Assembly (NCBI RefSeq): GCF_021602345.1
Contig: NZ_BQID01000002.1
Span: 558,001 to 622,000, forward strand
Direction of reading: 5' to 3'
From: Pseudomonas pharyngis
GTDB lineage: Bacteria; Pseudomonadota; Gammaproteobacteria; Pseudomonadales; Pseudomonadaceae
Length of the DNA stretch: 64,000 nucleotides
A program made the translations under genes and the position numbers. Shown piece after piece: positions 1 to 9,624 of this stretch. The notes below the pieces were generated by a model. It did not search any database and was not told the origin of the DNA. It worked only from the letters and a program-made list of their open reading frames with translations. Numbering within the stretch: position 1 is the stretch's first letter; every line of letters starts with the position of its first letter.

Positions 1-1
1 G

Positions 2-202
2 TCAGCAACAGCGCGGCTGGCCGTTACCGCCGCCGTAGCGGGCTTGTTGGCGCTCCCGAAAGAACGTCTCGTAATCCATCAGCGGTTTGTGCGGGTGTTT
101 GGTCTGCATGTGTTCCACATAAGTATCGTAATCAGGCATGCCGACCATCAGTCGTGCGGCCTGACCCAGATATTTACCCAGACGGCTCAGGTCATTGAAC
201 AT
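2..202 (-). CDS. YbdD/YjiX family small protein (DUF466)
   Basis: A 66-residue protein of the YbdD/YjiX family, which is almost always encoded directly downstream of a CstA-type carbon-starvation transporter. The sequence has the family hallmarks: an N-terminal basic helix, a [14 protein letters not shown] block, a [19 protein letters not shown] block, and a short C-terminus ending in two cysteines. It lies 12 bp downstream of the cstA stop on the same strand, so the two are probably co-transcribed. The biochemical role is not established; a link to transporter assembly or function is inferred only from the conserved pairing. The gene is complete, with its stop codon at the window edge. Confidence 0.93.
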   Translation of the reverse strand: MFNDLSRLGKYLGQAARLMVGMPDYDTYVEHMQTKHPHKPLMDYETFFRERQQARYGGGNGQPRCC

Positions 203-214
203 CGCGCGCTCCCC

Positions 215-2272
215 TCATGCATCCGGCACTGGCTGATAAGGCGCTTCCCTGTCGGTGCGTTCCTTCGTGCCCCATGCAGCAATACCTACCTTGAGTGCAA
301 AGAACAGGATACTGAACACCACCGCCAGGAACAGCGCGGTCAACGTCGCGTTGGTATAAGCGTTGTAGATCACGTGCTGCATCTGATCCAGGCTTTTAGC
401 CGGTGCCAGTACCTGCCCATTGGCAACCGCATCGCTGTATTTTCTGGCCAGGGCCAGGAAGCCGATCGCGGGGTTGGCGTCGAACAACTTGATGAAGCCC
501 GCCGTAGTGGTGCAGATCAGCAGCCACACCGCTGGCAGCATGGTCACCCAGATATAGCGTTGGCGCTTCATTTTGATCAGCACAACCGTCGCCAGCATCA
601 GCGCGATACCCGCCAGCATTTGGTTGGAGATACCGAACAGCGGCCACAAGGTGTTGATGCCACCCAGTGGGTCGATCACACCTTGGTACAGCAGGTAACC
701 CCACATCGCCACACAACCGGCCGTTGCGATCAGGTTAGCGGTCCAGGACTCGGTACGTTTGAGCGCCGGCACGAAGGAACCCAGCAGGTCTTGCAGCATA
801 AAGCGACCGGCACGGGTGCCCGCGTCGACGGCGGTCAGGATGAACAGTGCTTCGAACAGGATCGCAAAGTGGTACCAGAACGCCATGGTGTTTTCACCCG
901 GCAACAGTTGGTGAAGGATCTGCGCGATGCCAACAGCCAACGTCGGCGCGCCGCCGGCTCTGGCAAGAATCGTGGTTTCACCGATGTCATGGGCGACCGC
1001 CTGCAATGCTTCCGGCGTGATCGCAAAGCCCCAACTGCTAATGGTTTGCGCGACGGTTACCGCATCAGCACCCACGACGGCGGCCGGACTGTTCATGGCG
1101 AAATAAACGCCAGGCTCGATGACCGATGCCGCAACCATCGCCATGATCGCCACGAACGACTCCATCAACATGGCGCCGTAGCCGATGTAACGGGCGTGAC
1201 CTTCGCTGGCAAGCAACTTGGGCGTGGTGCCCGAGGCAATCAGCGCATGAAAACCGGAGACCGCACCACACGCGATAGTGATAAACAGGAACGGGAACAG
1301 GCCGCCCTTCCAAACTGGGCCAGTACCATCGGTAAACTGCGTCAACGCTGGCATTTTCAAATCAGGCATCGTAACCAAGATGCCGATTGCCAACGCCACA
1401 ATGGTGCCGATCTTCAGGAACGTCGACAGGTAGTCACGCGGCGCCAGGATCAACCACACCGGCAGCACTGCGGCAACGAAGCCGTAACCTATCAGCATCC
1501 AGGTAATTTGGATGCCGGTGAAGGTAAAGGCCTTGGCCCAGACCGGATCAGCGGCAATCTGCCCGCCCAGCCAGATTGAACCCAGCAGCAATGCCACGCC
1601 GATGACAGAGATTTCACCGATGCGACCCGGGCGGATATAGCGCATGTAGATGCCCATGAACATCGCAATTGGGATGGTCGCCATTACCGTGAAGATGCCC
1701 CAAGGGCTCTCGGCCAGGGCTTTGACCACGATCAGCGCCAGCACCGCGAGGATGATGATCATGATCAGGAAACAGCCGAACAGGGCGATGGTGCCGGGAA
1801 TACGGCCCATTTCTTCACGTACCATGTCGCCTAGCGAACGGCCATTGCGACGTGTCGACATGAACAACACCATAAAGTCCTGCACCGCACCGGCCAGCAC
1901 CACACCGGCGATCAGCCACAGCGTGCCGGGCAGATAACCCATCTGTGCCGCCAGTACCGGGCCCACCAATGGGCCTGCACCAGCAATTGCTGCAAAGTGG
2001 TGACCGAACAGTACGTGCTTATTGGTCGGCACGAAGTCCAGGCCATCGTTGTTCACCACGGCAGGGGTGGCGCGACCGGGATCGAGTTGCATCACCTTGT
2101 TGGCGATAAACAGGCTGTAGTAACGATAAGCAACCAGATAGATAGCGACTGCCGCGACGACGATCCACAGCGCGTTGATCGCTTCGCCGCGGCGCAAGGC
2201 CACGACACTCAGCGCAAACGCACCCAGGACAGCCACGGCAAACCAGGCGAGATGTTTAGCCAGACGGTTCAT
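215..2272 (-). CDS. cstA: Carbon starvation protein A / pyruvate transporter
   Basis: A 685-residue polytopic inner-membrane protein of the CstA family, which imports pyruvate and possibly peptides during carbon limitation. The N-terminus has two hydrophobic helices (residues about 8-26 and 35-52), followed by the family motifs TNKHVLFGHHFAAIAGAGP and VGPVLAAQMGYLPG near residues 80-115. Many further membrane helices follow, with the usual GISNQMLAGIAL segment near residue 550. Length agrees with the family. It is followed by a ybdD gene. Upstream, 157 bp separate it from a divergent histidine kinase/response regulator pair; by analogy with other CstA/BtsT-type transporters that pair may control it, but this is inference. 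Confidence 0.95.
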   Translation of the reverse strand: MNRLAKHLAWFAVAVLGAFALSVVALRRGEAINALWIVVAAVAIYLVAYRYYSLFIANKVMQLDPGRATPAVVNNDGLDFVPTNKHVLFGHHFAAIAGAGPLVGPVLAAQMGYLPGTLWLIAGVVLAGAVQDFMVLFMSTRRNGRSLGDMVREEMGRIPGTIALFGCFLIMIIILAVLALIVVKALAESPWGIFTVMATIPIAMFMGIYMRYIRPGRIGEISVIGVALLLGSIWLGGQIAADPVWAKAFTFTGIQITWMLIGYGFVAAVLPVWLILAPRDYLSTFLKIGTIVALAIGILVTMPDLKMPALTQFTDGTGPVWKGGLFPFLFITIACGAVSGFHALIASGTTPKLLASEGHARYIGYGAMLMESFVAIMAMVAASVIEPGVYFAMNSPAAVVGADAVTVAQTISSWGFAITPEALQAVAHDIGETTILARAGGAPTLAVGIAQILHQLLPGENTMAFWYHFAILFEALFILTAVDAGTRAGRFMLQDLLGSFVPALKRTESWTANLIATAGCVAMWGYLLYQGVIDPLGGINTLWPLFGISNQMLAGIALMLATVVLIKMKRQRYIWVTMLPAVWLLICTTTAGFIKLFDANPAIGFLALARKYSDAVANGQVLAPAKSLDQMQHVIYNAYTNATLTALFLAVVFSILFFALKVGIAAWGTKERTDREAPYQPVPDA

Positions 2273-2429
2273 TGCGTGTCTCCTGTCACAGCCATTGAGC
2301 TGCGACGATAATTTTTATAATTGTGTCCGCTATGCGGCGGTGGCTAATATCCGCGCACACCGATAACAAATACATCCGCACTACTACGCAGGCGTCTACG
2401 TAGTTCTACTGAGACGCACGGGAGTCGCG

Positions 2430-3797
2430 ATGCAACTCAAACATAAAATCGTCGCACTCGGGATACTGCCGTTAGTGTTGGCCATCGCGGTTATATGCGC
2501 ACTGGTTATTTCCTTGAATAACCAGTTAGGTGACCAACAAGCGCGCCTGATTGAAGACAGCATCCTGGCCAGCAAACGCGCAGAACTGAAAAACTACGTC
2601 GCCATGGCGCAAAGTCTGATCGCACCGCTGTATAACGACGGCGAGGGCGACGAGCAGGCGCAGCGCCAAGTACTCGAAGAGCTGCGCAAGCTGAGCTTTG
2701 GTATCAACGGCTACTTCTTCGTTTACGACCGCGAAGGCCGCAGCCTGATGCATGCGCGTCAGTCGGAGTTAGTGGGGCAGTATCTGTGGGAGATGAAAGA
2801 TCCGCACGGGCTGCCCGTCATCCAGGCTCTGTTCAAAAGCGCCCGATCCGGCGAAGGTTTTCAGCGTTACGCCTGGAACAAGCCCTCCTCCGGCCAGGTC
2901 ACCGATAAGCTCGCCTATGTGGTCATGCTGGACCGCTGGGGCTGGATGCTCGGCACCGGCATTTATCTGGAGGACGTCGAGCGCGCCACTCAGCAAGCTC
3001 GCGATGAAGTGGCCCTGGGCATCCGCAAAACCATGCTGGCCATCGCCGCCGTAGCGTTGGTCGCGGTGCTGCTGGTATTCGCCAGCGGCATGACACTCAA
3101 CGTCAGTGAACACCGCCTGGCCGACAAAAAGCTGCAACGCCTGAACAGGCGTATCGTCAGCCTGCAGGAAGAAGAGCGTGCCCGCGTTTCCCGCGAGTTG
3201 CACGACGGGATCAGTCAGCTTCTGGTCTCGATCAAATTCCAGTTTGAGCTGGCCGGGCATGTGCTTGAGGGGCCGGAGTCGAGCAAGGGGCTGGTGATTC
3301 TTAGGGAGGCTACGCAACGGCTGGGTAGCGCGATTGGCGAAGTGCGCAGCATCTCCCATGACCTGCGCTCGTCACTGCTCGATACCTTGGGGCTGCCGGC
3401 CGCCATCGGTCAGCTCGCCAGTGAGTTTGAACAACGCAGCGGTCTGAAGGTGAGTTGTCAGTGCCAAGGCATCGATTACCCAATGCCGAGCGGCACGACA
3501 GATTCGTTGTTTCGGATCCTGCAGGAAGGCTTGATGAATGTTGAGCGCCACGCTCACGCAGAGCATGTTTCTATCACGCTACTCGCGACGGATAAGGGAT
3601 TGAGGTTGACGATTGTGGATGACGGCGTCGGGTTCAACGTTCTCCAAGTGCTACGCCGCCACAACGGCATTGGCCTGCGTAATATTCGCGAGCGCGCCGA
3701 ACACTTGGAGGGACATCTGCAACTGACCTCAACGCCAGGCAAGACCATGTTGAACATACTGCTACCGATGGAAAAACCTGGCAAAGATGCCGTTTGA
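2430..3797 (+). CDS. Cache-domain sensor histidine kinase (NarL/HisKA_3 type)
   Basis: A 455-residue membrane sensor kinase. A transmembrane helix at residues 7-29 precedes a periplasmic single-Cache-type domain (about 35-190), whose signature includes FGINGYFFVYDREGRSLMH and a GWMLGTGIYLEDV end. A second helix (about 200-222) leads into a HisKA_3 dimerisation segment with the phospho-acceptor His258 in the ELHDG motif. A C-terminal HATPase domain follows, with the N-box region MNVERHAHA and the G-box DDGVGF. Cache domains of this class often sense small carboxylates. A response regulator starts 30 bp downstream, and cstA is divergent. Pyruvate or another organic acid is a plausible signal but is not shown by the sequence. 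The RBS GGGAG lies just upstream. Confidence 0.9.
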   Translation: MQLKHKIVALGILPLVLAIAVICALVISLNNQLGDQQARLIEDSILASKRAELKNYVAMAQSLIAPLYNDGEGDEQAQRQVLEELRKLSFGINGYFFVYDREGRSLMHARQSELVGQYLWEMKDPHGLPVIQALFKSARSGEGFQRYAWNKPSSGQVTDKLAYVVMLDRWGWMLGTGIYLEDVERATQQARDEVALGIRKTMLAIAAVALVAVLLVFASGMTLNVSEHRLADKKLQRLNRRIVSLQEEERARVSRELHDGISQLLVSIKFQFELAGHVLEGPESSKGLVILREATQRLGSAIGEVRSISHDLRSSLLDTLGLPAAIGQLASEFEQRSGLKVSCQCQGIDYPMPSGTTDSLFRILQEGLMNVERHAHAEHVSITLLATDKGLRLTIVDDGVGFNVLQVLRRHNGIGLRNIRERAEHLEGHLQLTSTPGKTMLNILLPMEKPGKDAV

Positions 3798-3827
3798 TTT
3801 CCCCCACTCAACAGGAAGAACACGTCG

Positions 3828-4469
3828 ATGAAGGTGCCAGGTCGCATACGTATTGGATTGGTCGACGACCATTCGCTGGTTCGCGACGGCATTAAATCGT
3901 TGCTGGCCATTGTGGATACCGTCGAGGTGATCGGTGAGGCCGAGAACGGTCACGAGGCGCTCCACATGGTCGAGCAGTTCCAGCCGGATCTGTTGCTGGT
4001 GGATATTGGCTTGAAGGATATGAACGGCCTTGAACTGACCCGTCGGCTCAAACAGCATTCGCCCTTTCTCAAGATCCTGATACTCAGCATGTACGATAAT
4101 TTCGAGTACGTGAGTGAATCCATTCGCAGTGGTGCCAGTGGTTACGTACTGAAAAACTCCCCGTCCAGGGAAATCATCGCGGCCATTGAAGCCATCGCCA
4201 GTGACGGCACCTTTTACAGTGCGGACATCGCGCAAAAGCTCATCGCCGACAAGGACACCGACAAAGAACTGACACCTCGTGAGAGCGAGGTTTTGTACAA
4301 GATGGTTCAAGGCATGAACAACAAAGAGATGGCCCGCGACCTGGATATCAGCGTTCGCACCGTTGAAACCCATCGGCTCAGTATTCGTCGCAAACTCAAC
4401 ATCGACAAACCGGCAGCCCTGGCGAAATACGCACTGGATCACGGCCTCGTTTCGCGTAATCGAGAGTGA
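3828..4469 (+). CDS. LuxR/NarL-family response regulator
   Basis: A 213-residue two-component response regulator, partner of the kinase immediately upstream. The receiver domain (residues 7-125) has the acidic pair D13/D14, the phospho-acceptor D59 in LLLVDIGL and the conserved K109 in GYVLKNSPS. The C-terminal LuxR helix-turn-helix (about 147-205) carries LTPRESEVLYKMVQGMNNKE and the recognition helix VRTVETHRLSIRRKL. It ends 17 bp from the stop of a convergent AraC gene. The likely target is the neighbouring divergent cstA-ybdD transcription unit, inferred from position only. Confidence 0.93.
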   Translation: MKVPGRIRIGLVDDHSLVRDGIKSLLAIVDTVEVIGEAENGHEALHMVEQFQPDLLLVDIGLKDMNGLELTRRLKQHSPFLKILILSMYDNFEYVSESIRSGASGYVLKNSPSREIIAAIEAIASDGTFYSADIAQKLIADKDTDKELTPRESEVLYKMVQGMNNKEMARDLDISVRTVETHRLSIRRKLNIDKPAALAKYALDHGLVSRNRE

Positions 4470-4486
4470 CGGCCGAAGCGCAGACG

Positions 4487-5476
4487 CTATACGCCGACCG
4501 ACGATGCGCGCACGTCGCTGGGCGTGCGTCCATAGTGCGCCTTGAACGCCCTGGCGAAATGCGCCTGGCTGGTGAACCCTTGGCGATAGGCGACTTCAGC
4601 AATGTCCAGTCCGCGGCTGTCCGTCTGGCTCAGCAGACGGAACGCTCCCTGTAAGCGCTTTTCCAGAATAAAACGATGGGGTTGTGTGTCTTCCAGCGCA
4701 AATAGCCTGGCCAGGTGTCGTGTGGAGACGCCGGTTTGAAGAGCCACCCGCTCACAACTCAATGCAGGATCGGACAGTTGCTCGAGGATGCATTGCTTGG
4801 CGACCAACAAGTAGGACGCACTGAGTGCGTTGATCCGGCGATTGCCCATCTGACCCGCAATGATAGTCCCCAGCAGTTCAAGGGCATCCTCTTGATAGCT
4901 GTCTGCCCCTTGGCTGAGCGGCTGCTCGAAAAAACCGCCGGTGCGCTCACTCAATGTCCTTAACAGTAAACGCTGTGTGCCGGTGTGGGCGCTGATCTTC
5001 ACGGCGTGATCAAAGCGGCGCAGGCAGCGGGATGCAAACACGTCCTGGGGGATATCGAAGATAAACTTGTGCATCGAAGCGGAGAAGCCGAACAGGTAGG
5101 GCTTGTCGGTGCGATACACCATCATCTCGCCCGGCTCCAGCAGATGGCAGTTGCCGTTCTGAAAGAAAAACGACGCACTGCCCATGACCAGCGATACGAA
5201 CACCGACTCTTTGGGCACGGTGCGAATCATTGAGCCATCACGCTCGATAACGTGTTGGTTACCGACAATATGGGCGACCCGGAGCCGGTCAAGGCTCAGG
5301 TTGTCTTCACGGGCGCTGAACCCGGTTTCACTGAAGGACGAACACTTCAGACCAACCAGTGTCGATGCGTTGTACTGCTCCCAGAATACCACGCGCTGAT
5401 CCAGCGGAAGGTCATCGGTACTGGCACGTTGGGTATCAAGCAAGGCGGCGGATCGGATCATTTTTGTTATTCTCAT
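4487..5476 (-). CDS. AraC-family transcriptional regulator (AraC_binding_2 type)
   Basis: A 329-residue regulator. The N-terminal half is of the FeaR-like AraC_binding_2 class (for example the block LLEPGEMMVYRTDKPY near residue 130). The C-terminal 100 residues form a double helix-turn-helix with CERVALQTGVSTRHLARLF and the closing AEVAYRQGFTSQAHFARAFK. It is transcribed divergently from the cupin dioxygenase-MFS-porin-SDR operon, with 226 bp between, so it is the obvious candidate regulator of that operon. A second Met at residue 6 is an alternative start. Confidence 0.9.
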   Translation of the reverse strand: MRITKMIRSAALLDTQRASTDDLPLDQRVVFWEQYNASTLVGLKCSSFSETGFSAREDNLSLDRLRVAHIVGNQHVIERDGSMIRTVPKESVFVSLVMGSASFFFQNGNCHLLEPGEMMVYRTDKPYLFGFSASMHKFIFDIPQDVFASRCLRRFDHAVKISAHTGTQRLLLRTLSERTGGFFEQPLSQGADSYQEDALELLGTIIAGQMGNRRINALSASYLLVAKQCILEQLSDPALSCERVALQTGVSTRHLARLFALEDTQPHRFILEKRLQGAFRLLSQTDSRGLDIAEVAYRQGFTSQAHFARAFKAHYGRTPSDVRASSVGV

Positions 5477-5702
5477 TTTTATTGACTGCTCGGTCCCTCA
5501 CCAGACGGATTCCGGGGCCTGCAGCGCCCCATTAACCGCCGACCCAGACATGCTGTCAATCCGTAGCCGATACAAAACCCCGGTAACCGATGAACTGAAA
5601 ATATCCGTCCGATTCAGACAACAATGACGTCAGTTTCGATCAAACCGTAGAGTTCCTTTCACCCTAGAGTGCCCTCTGTATTCCAACAATCAGAGGCCCA
5701 AC

Positions 5703-6236
5703 ATGCCCGAATTAGCCCGCAACGAATTTTGGAAAGACCTGCAGCCGATCGCGAACTGCTTCAAGCCCGACGCCAAGCCTGAGGTTTACCTGCCAAATGC
5801 CGCCAGTGATGATTTGCGGCTCTACGTGCCCTTCACCGAGACCGTATCTTCACGCCCCTTGTGGATCTCCCCGAGCGAAAACCGCTGGTGCGACATCTTG
5901 ATGTCCAGCCGCGCAGGCCTGGTCAATCGCCACTACCACCCGCACGAAGTGTTCGCCTATACGCTTTCAGGCAAGTGGGGCTACCTGGAACATGAGTGGA
6001 CCGCCACGGCTGGCGACTTTGTTTATGAGACGCCCGGCGAGGGTCACACCTTGGTGGCCTATGAGCACGAAGAACCCATGCGCGTTTTCTTCATCGTCAA
6101 GGGGCCGCTGATCTGGCTCGACGAGCAAGGCGAGTCCACCGGCTACTTCGACGTGCACTCCTACATCGCCTTGTGCCGTGAACACTACGAAAAGGTCGGA
6201 TTGGGCGCTGATGCAGTGGACCGTCTATTCCGTTAA
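5703..6236 (+). CDS. Cupin dioxygenase, 2,4'-dihydroxyacetophenone dioxygenase family
   Basis: A 177-residue single-cupin protein resembling 2,4'-dihydroxyacetophenone dioxygenase, a non-haem iron enzyme that cleaves the bond next to an aryl ketone. The candidate metal ligands sit where the cupin fold puts them: His77 and His79 in NRHYHPHEV, Glu96 in GYLEHE and His115 in PGEGHTL. It is the first gene of an operon with an MFS transporter, a porin and an SDR. The true substrate is unknown; an aromatic or hydroxy-ketone compound is inferred from the family and from the uptake genes. Confidence 0.82.
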   Translation: MPELARNEFWKDLQPIANCFKPDAKPEVYLPNAASDDLRLYVPFTETVSSRPLWISPSENRWCDILMSSRAGLVNRHYHPHEVFAYTLSGKWGYLEHEWTATAGDFVYETPGEGHTLVAYEHEEPMRVFFIVKGPLIWLDEQGESTGYFDVHSYIALCREHYEKVGLGADAVDRLFR

Positions 6237-6259
6237 ATCCCGTGCTGCGGAGAACCGTC

Positions 6260-7501
6260 ATGGCTCACAAAAATAATAAAGCCAGTTATGAAAATGTACT
6301 GCTCTGCGTGTTGTTCCTGACGTTTGGTTTTGTGTTTTTCGACCGTTTGGCCCTGTCCTTCCTGTTTCCGTACATGGCTAAAGACCTGCAACTGAGCAAC
6401 AGCCACCTTGGCATGTTGTCTTCGGTGCTGGCCTTGGCCTGGGCGATTTCCGGCACGCTGGTCGGCGCGTGGTCAGATCGTCGGGGGGTGCGCAAGCCGC
6501 TGCTGATTGCGGCGGTCATCCTCTTTTCCCTGTGCTCGGCCCTCTCAGGATTGGTCTCGGGCTTCCTCAGCCTGTTGCTGTTTCGCGCCATCATGGGGTT
6601 GGCCGAGGGCCCCATACTGCCGTTGTCCCAGTCGATGATGGTCGAAGCATCATCGCCGCACCGACGGGGCCTGAACATGGGCTTGCTGCAAGGCTCGGCA
6701 GCGGGTCTGTTGGGCGCAGTGATCGGCCCTCCGGTGTTGATTGCCCTGGCCGAGGCTTATGGCTGGCGACATGCGTTCATTGTGTCGCTGCTGCCAGGAT
6801 TGCTGATTGCATGGTTCATCTGGCGTTACGTGCGTCAGGATGAACCTCGTCAGGCTGCGATGAGTAACGTCAAACTCACCGGGCATCGGCTGGCACTGCT
6901 TAAAAGCCGCAACATCGTGCTGTGCACCTTGATCAGTTGCGTGTTTTTAACCTGGTTCGTGATCCTGATCTCCTTTACCCCGACGTTTCTGGTCAGCGTC
7001 CGCGGTTACAGCGCGCCGAGCATGGGCACGATCATGAGTTGCCTGGGTGCGGCATGGGTTGTGTGGGGGTTTGTGGTGCCCAGCATCTCCGACCGTCTCG
7101 GCCGCCGTCCGACGCTGGTGCTGTTCTCACTGGTTGCTGCCTGCTGCCCGATAGCCCTGCTATTTGCCCCATCGCCGATGATACTCGGCGTGCTGATGGT
7201 GCTCACCTTCACTGGGCTTGGCTGCTTCACGCTGTTCATGTCCACCATTCCGGCCGAAACCGTCCCGCGCGAGGTCATGGCTACGGCACTGGGCATGATC
7301 ATGGGCATTGGCGAACTGGTGGGAGGGTTCGTGGCGCCGACCGTCGCCGGGTTCGCCGCCGATCAGTTCGGGTTGTCGATTGTGATGTGGATCTCCTGCG
7401 GCGGCGCCTTGCTGGCAGCAGGGCTGTCCCTGCTGCTCAAAGAAACCGCGCCTTCCGTGCTGCAACGCCGATCAATGCAAGCCTGCACACAGCGTGCGTG
7501 A
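6260..7501 (+). CDS. MFS transporter
   Basis: A 413-residue, 12-helix major facilitator. The cytoplasmic loop 2-3 motif is GAWSDRRGVRKP (near residue 70) and its second-half counterpart is SDRLGRRPTL. The start chosen is the ATG at 6260, because a GGAGA ribosome site lies 7 bp upstream; a GTG at 6242 would place that site inside the gene. It lies between the cupin dioxygenase and an outer-membrane porin in the same operon, so it probably imports the aromatic or organic-acid substrate of that pathway. Substrate assignment is inference. Confidence 0.9.
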   Translation: MAHKNNKASYENVLLCVLFLTFGFVFFDRLALSFLFPYMAKDLQLSNSHLGMLSSVLALAWAISGTLVGAWSDRRGVRKPLLIAAVILFSLCSALSGLVSGFLSLLLFRAIMGLAEGPILPLSQSMMVEASSPHRRGLNMGLLQGSAAGLLGAVIGPPVLIALAEAYGWRHAFIVSLLPGLLIAWFIWRYVRQDEPRQAAMSNVKLTGHRLALLKSRNIVLCTLISCVFLTWFVILISFTPTFLVSVRGYSAPSMGTIMSCLGAAWVVWGFVVPSISDRLGRRPTLVLFSLVAACCPIALLFAPSPMILGVLMVLTFTGLGCFTLFMSTIPAETVPREVMATALGMIMGIGELVGGFVAPTVAGFAADQFGLSIVMWISCGGALLAAGLSLLLKETAPSVLQRRSMQACTQRA

Positions 7502-7562
7502 TCCAAGACCGCCACGCTGCTCCATTTGCTCATCACAACAACAATAAAATGAGTCCCCGACC

Positions 7563-8831
7563 ATGCCCCCTACTCTTCGTTTGTGCGCGTTTTTGTTCCT
7601 GGTGTTTACCTATCCCCAAGCCTGGGCACTGGACCGAGAAGGTCCACTGGCCGGCCTGGGCGAGCATTTGGCCGACTATGGCATCCAGCCCCATGTGCAA
7701 TTCACGAGCCTGTCGATGAAAAACCTCGACACCGGCCCGCGCCCCTACAGCTTCGGCAACAGCGGTGACCTGTACATCGGCGCAGACGTTAACCTCGCCA
7801 CGCTCAGTGGCCTGGACGGCGCAGCCCTGCATTTCGAACAAACCGTCTTTATCCTCGATAACGGTACCGGCCAACCGACCGGGAACAAATGGCAAGGTGC
7901 CGTCGGCAGCTATTTTGGCGGTGCGCCCTTGCACAATGACATCGCCAGCAATCAGTTAAGCGTGTTGACCTACGAGCAAAAATGGCTCGACGGTCAGCTC
8001 GACCTGCACGTCGGACGGACCAATGGCCGACGGTACTTCTACATCTATAACTGCGAAACGGGCGTCACCTGCACCGACCCGATCCTGGACGCTTCAAGTG
8101 GCATGTTGCCGCCGCCCTTCGGCGCCTGGGGTGGCTACCTGAAGTATCAAGTGAACCCGCGTTTTTACGTGCACGCGGGTGCGTTCGAATCCAACCCGGT
8201 GGATTACCTGAAAAAGCGCAAAGGCCTGGACTTCAGCACTGACGACGCGAGTGGCACCAGCTTTCTGCTGGGCATTGGCAGCAAGCCGGGCGATGACACC
8301 ACCCAGTACGAACTGAATGCGTACTTCAACTCGTCCAATCAGGTCGACCCATTGACGGGTGCCAGCGACCACGGCACGGCCGGCGGCTTCTTCAAGTTCC
8401 GCCAGACGCTATGGCGCGGCGGGCAGCAAGGCGTTCAGGTATTCGGCTCGCTGTCGGCGGCGGCTGACGATAAACAACCCTTCAGCCATTTCGCCGAAGC
8501 CGGGCTGACCTACCTTGCCCCCTTTGATCGGGCGCAGGACAAGCTCAATCTCAAAGCCAGCTACCTGCAAGTCAACGACCATCAGTTGCAGTTCCAACAA
8601 CGCCTGCGCACGGCGGCCGGTGGCGATCCTGAATTGGGTGAGCGCAATGTCTACGCCGTGGAAGCCAACGGCCATTTTGCCTTGACCCGCAACCTGGCGA
8701 TCGAACCGAGCATCCAGTACATCATCAACCCGGACAACTTCTACAACCCGGGCGCGACGCAATTGAGCAACAACGGTTTCGTGGTTGGCCTGCTGGTGGT
8801 GCTGGATGTGGGTTCGGTACTGGGTCTGTAA
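7563..8831 (+). CDS. OprB-type carbohydrate-selective outer-membrane porin
   Basis: A 422-residue outer-membrane beta-barrel protein with a cleavable signal peptide (residues 1-22, cut after PQAWA). The body shows the OprB-family pattern: LADYGIQPHVQFTSLSMKN after the signal, GGAPLHNDIASNQLSVLTYEQ, the FYIYNCETGVTCTDP stretch with two cysteines, and repeated alternating barrel strands such as YQVNPRFYVHAGAFESNPVDYL. It is encoded with an MFS importer, suggesting a dedicated outer-plus-inner membrane uptake route. The last residue is Leu rather than the usual aromatic, which is slightly atypical. Confidence 0.85.
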   Translation: MPPTLRLCAFLFLVFTYPQAWALDREGPLAGLGEHLADYGIQPHVQFTSLSMKNLDTGPRPYSFGNSGDLYIGADVNLATLSGLDGAALHFEQTVFILDNGTGQPTGNKWQGAVGSYFGGAPLHNDIASNQLSVLTYEQKWLDGQLDLHVGRTNGRRYFYIYNCETGVTCTDPILDASSGMLPPPFGAWGGYLKYQVNPRFYVHAGAFESNPVDYLKKRKGLDFSTDDASGTSFLLGIGSKPGDDTTQYELNAYFNSSNQVDPLTGASDHGTAGGFFKFRQTLWRGGQQGVQVFGSLSAAADDKQPFSHFAEAGLTYLAPFDRAQDKLNLKASYLQVNDHQLQFQQRLRTAAGGDPELGERNVYAVEANGHFALTRNLAIEPSIQYIINPDNFYNPGATQLSNNGFVVGLLVVLDVGSVLGL

Positions 8832-8876
8832 GCCGGTGCCTTGAATAAAACGTTTAACTGACTCCATGAGGTAACG

Positions 8877-9608
8877 ATGACTATGTTCAGCAGCACTCTG
8901 TTTGAAGGCAAGGTCGCGCTCGTCAGCGGCGGGACGTCCGGGATTGGCCAAGCGACCGCCGAGTATCTGGCGCGGCATGGCGCCAGGGTCGTCGCTATCG
9001 GCTTGGGCGCCGACGCGACAATCGTCGCCGACGGGGTTGAGCTCGATCTTCGCGAAGTTAACGTCACCGACGATGATGCGCTCAAAGGCGTGATCCAAAG
9101 CCTGGACCGCCTGGATATTCTGGTACCGGCTGCGGGTGGCACACTGGGCGAAAAGGAGATGGAGTGGGACGCCTTCAACCAGGTGTTGTCGGTGCAACTC
9201 AACGCTGTCTACCGTCTTATCAACCTGGCGCATCCGTTGCTCGCCAGGCAAGGTGGTTCGATAATCAACATTGCATCGATGTTCTCTTATTTCGGCGGCG
9301 GCAAACTCGTGGCCTACTCAGCCGCCAAAGGAGCTGTCGTACAGATCACCAAATCGCTGGCCGAGGCGTACGCTCCGGATCACATTCGCGTCAACGCGGT
9401 AGCACCGGGCTGGATCATCACACCATTGCTGGCGAAAATCGATGATCAACCGAGGATTGACCGTCTACTGTCACGCACCCCTATGAAGCGATTTGGTAGT
9501 GCCGAAGAGGTCGCCAAGGTGATTGCGTTTTTAGCATCGGATGCGGCGTCGTTTGTAAATGGCGTGATTCTGCCCGTTGATGGGGGCTATCTCACCACGG
9601 CGATTTGA
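8877..9608 (+). CDS. Short-chain dehydrogenase/reductase (SDR)
   Basis: A 243-residue NAD(P)-dependent oxidoreductase of the classical SDR family. The cofactor motif GGTSGIG occupies residues 18-24. The catalytic Ser in INIASMFSYFGG is followed by the YSAAK active-site Tyr and Lys. The C-terminus is VNGVILPVDGGY. It is the last gene of the cupin-MFS-porin-SDR operon and is followed by a strong terminator. It could interconvert an alcohol and a ketone to generate or process the dioxygenase substrate; this is inference. Confidence 0.9.
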   Translation: MTMFSSTLFEGKVALVSGGTSGIGQATAEYLARHGARVVAIGLGADATIVADGVELDLREVNVTDDDALKGVIQSLDRLDILVPAAGGTLGEKEMEWDAFNQVLSVQLNAVYRLINLAHPLLARQGGSIINIASMFSYFGGGKLVAYSAAKGAVVQITKSLAEAYAPDHIRVNAVAPGWIITPLLAKIDDQPRIDRLLSRTPMKRFGSAEEVAKVIAFLASDAASFVNGVILPVDGGYLTTAI

Positions 9609-9624
9609 AGCTGACGACCAGTCA

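Noticed and set aside
44-1579. 511-codon open frame on the plus strand
   Set aside because: It is antisense to cstA, has a His/Gln/Arg-rich composition typical of a shadow frame in GC-rich DNA, and no domain.
6242-6259. GTG start of the MFS gene
   Set aside because: A ribosome site lies inside the extra codons; the ATG at 6260 is better placed.
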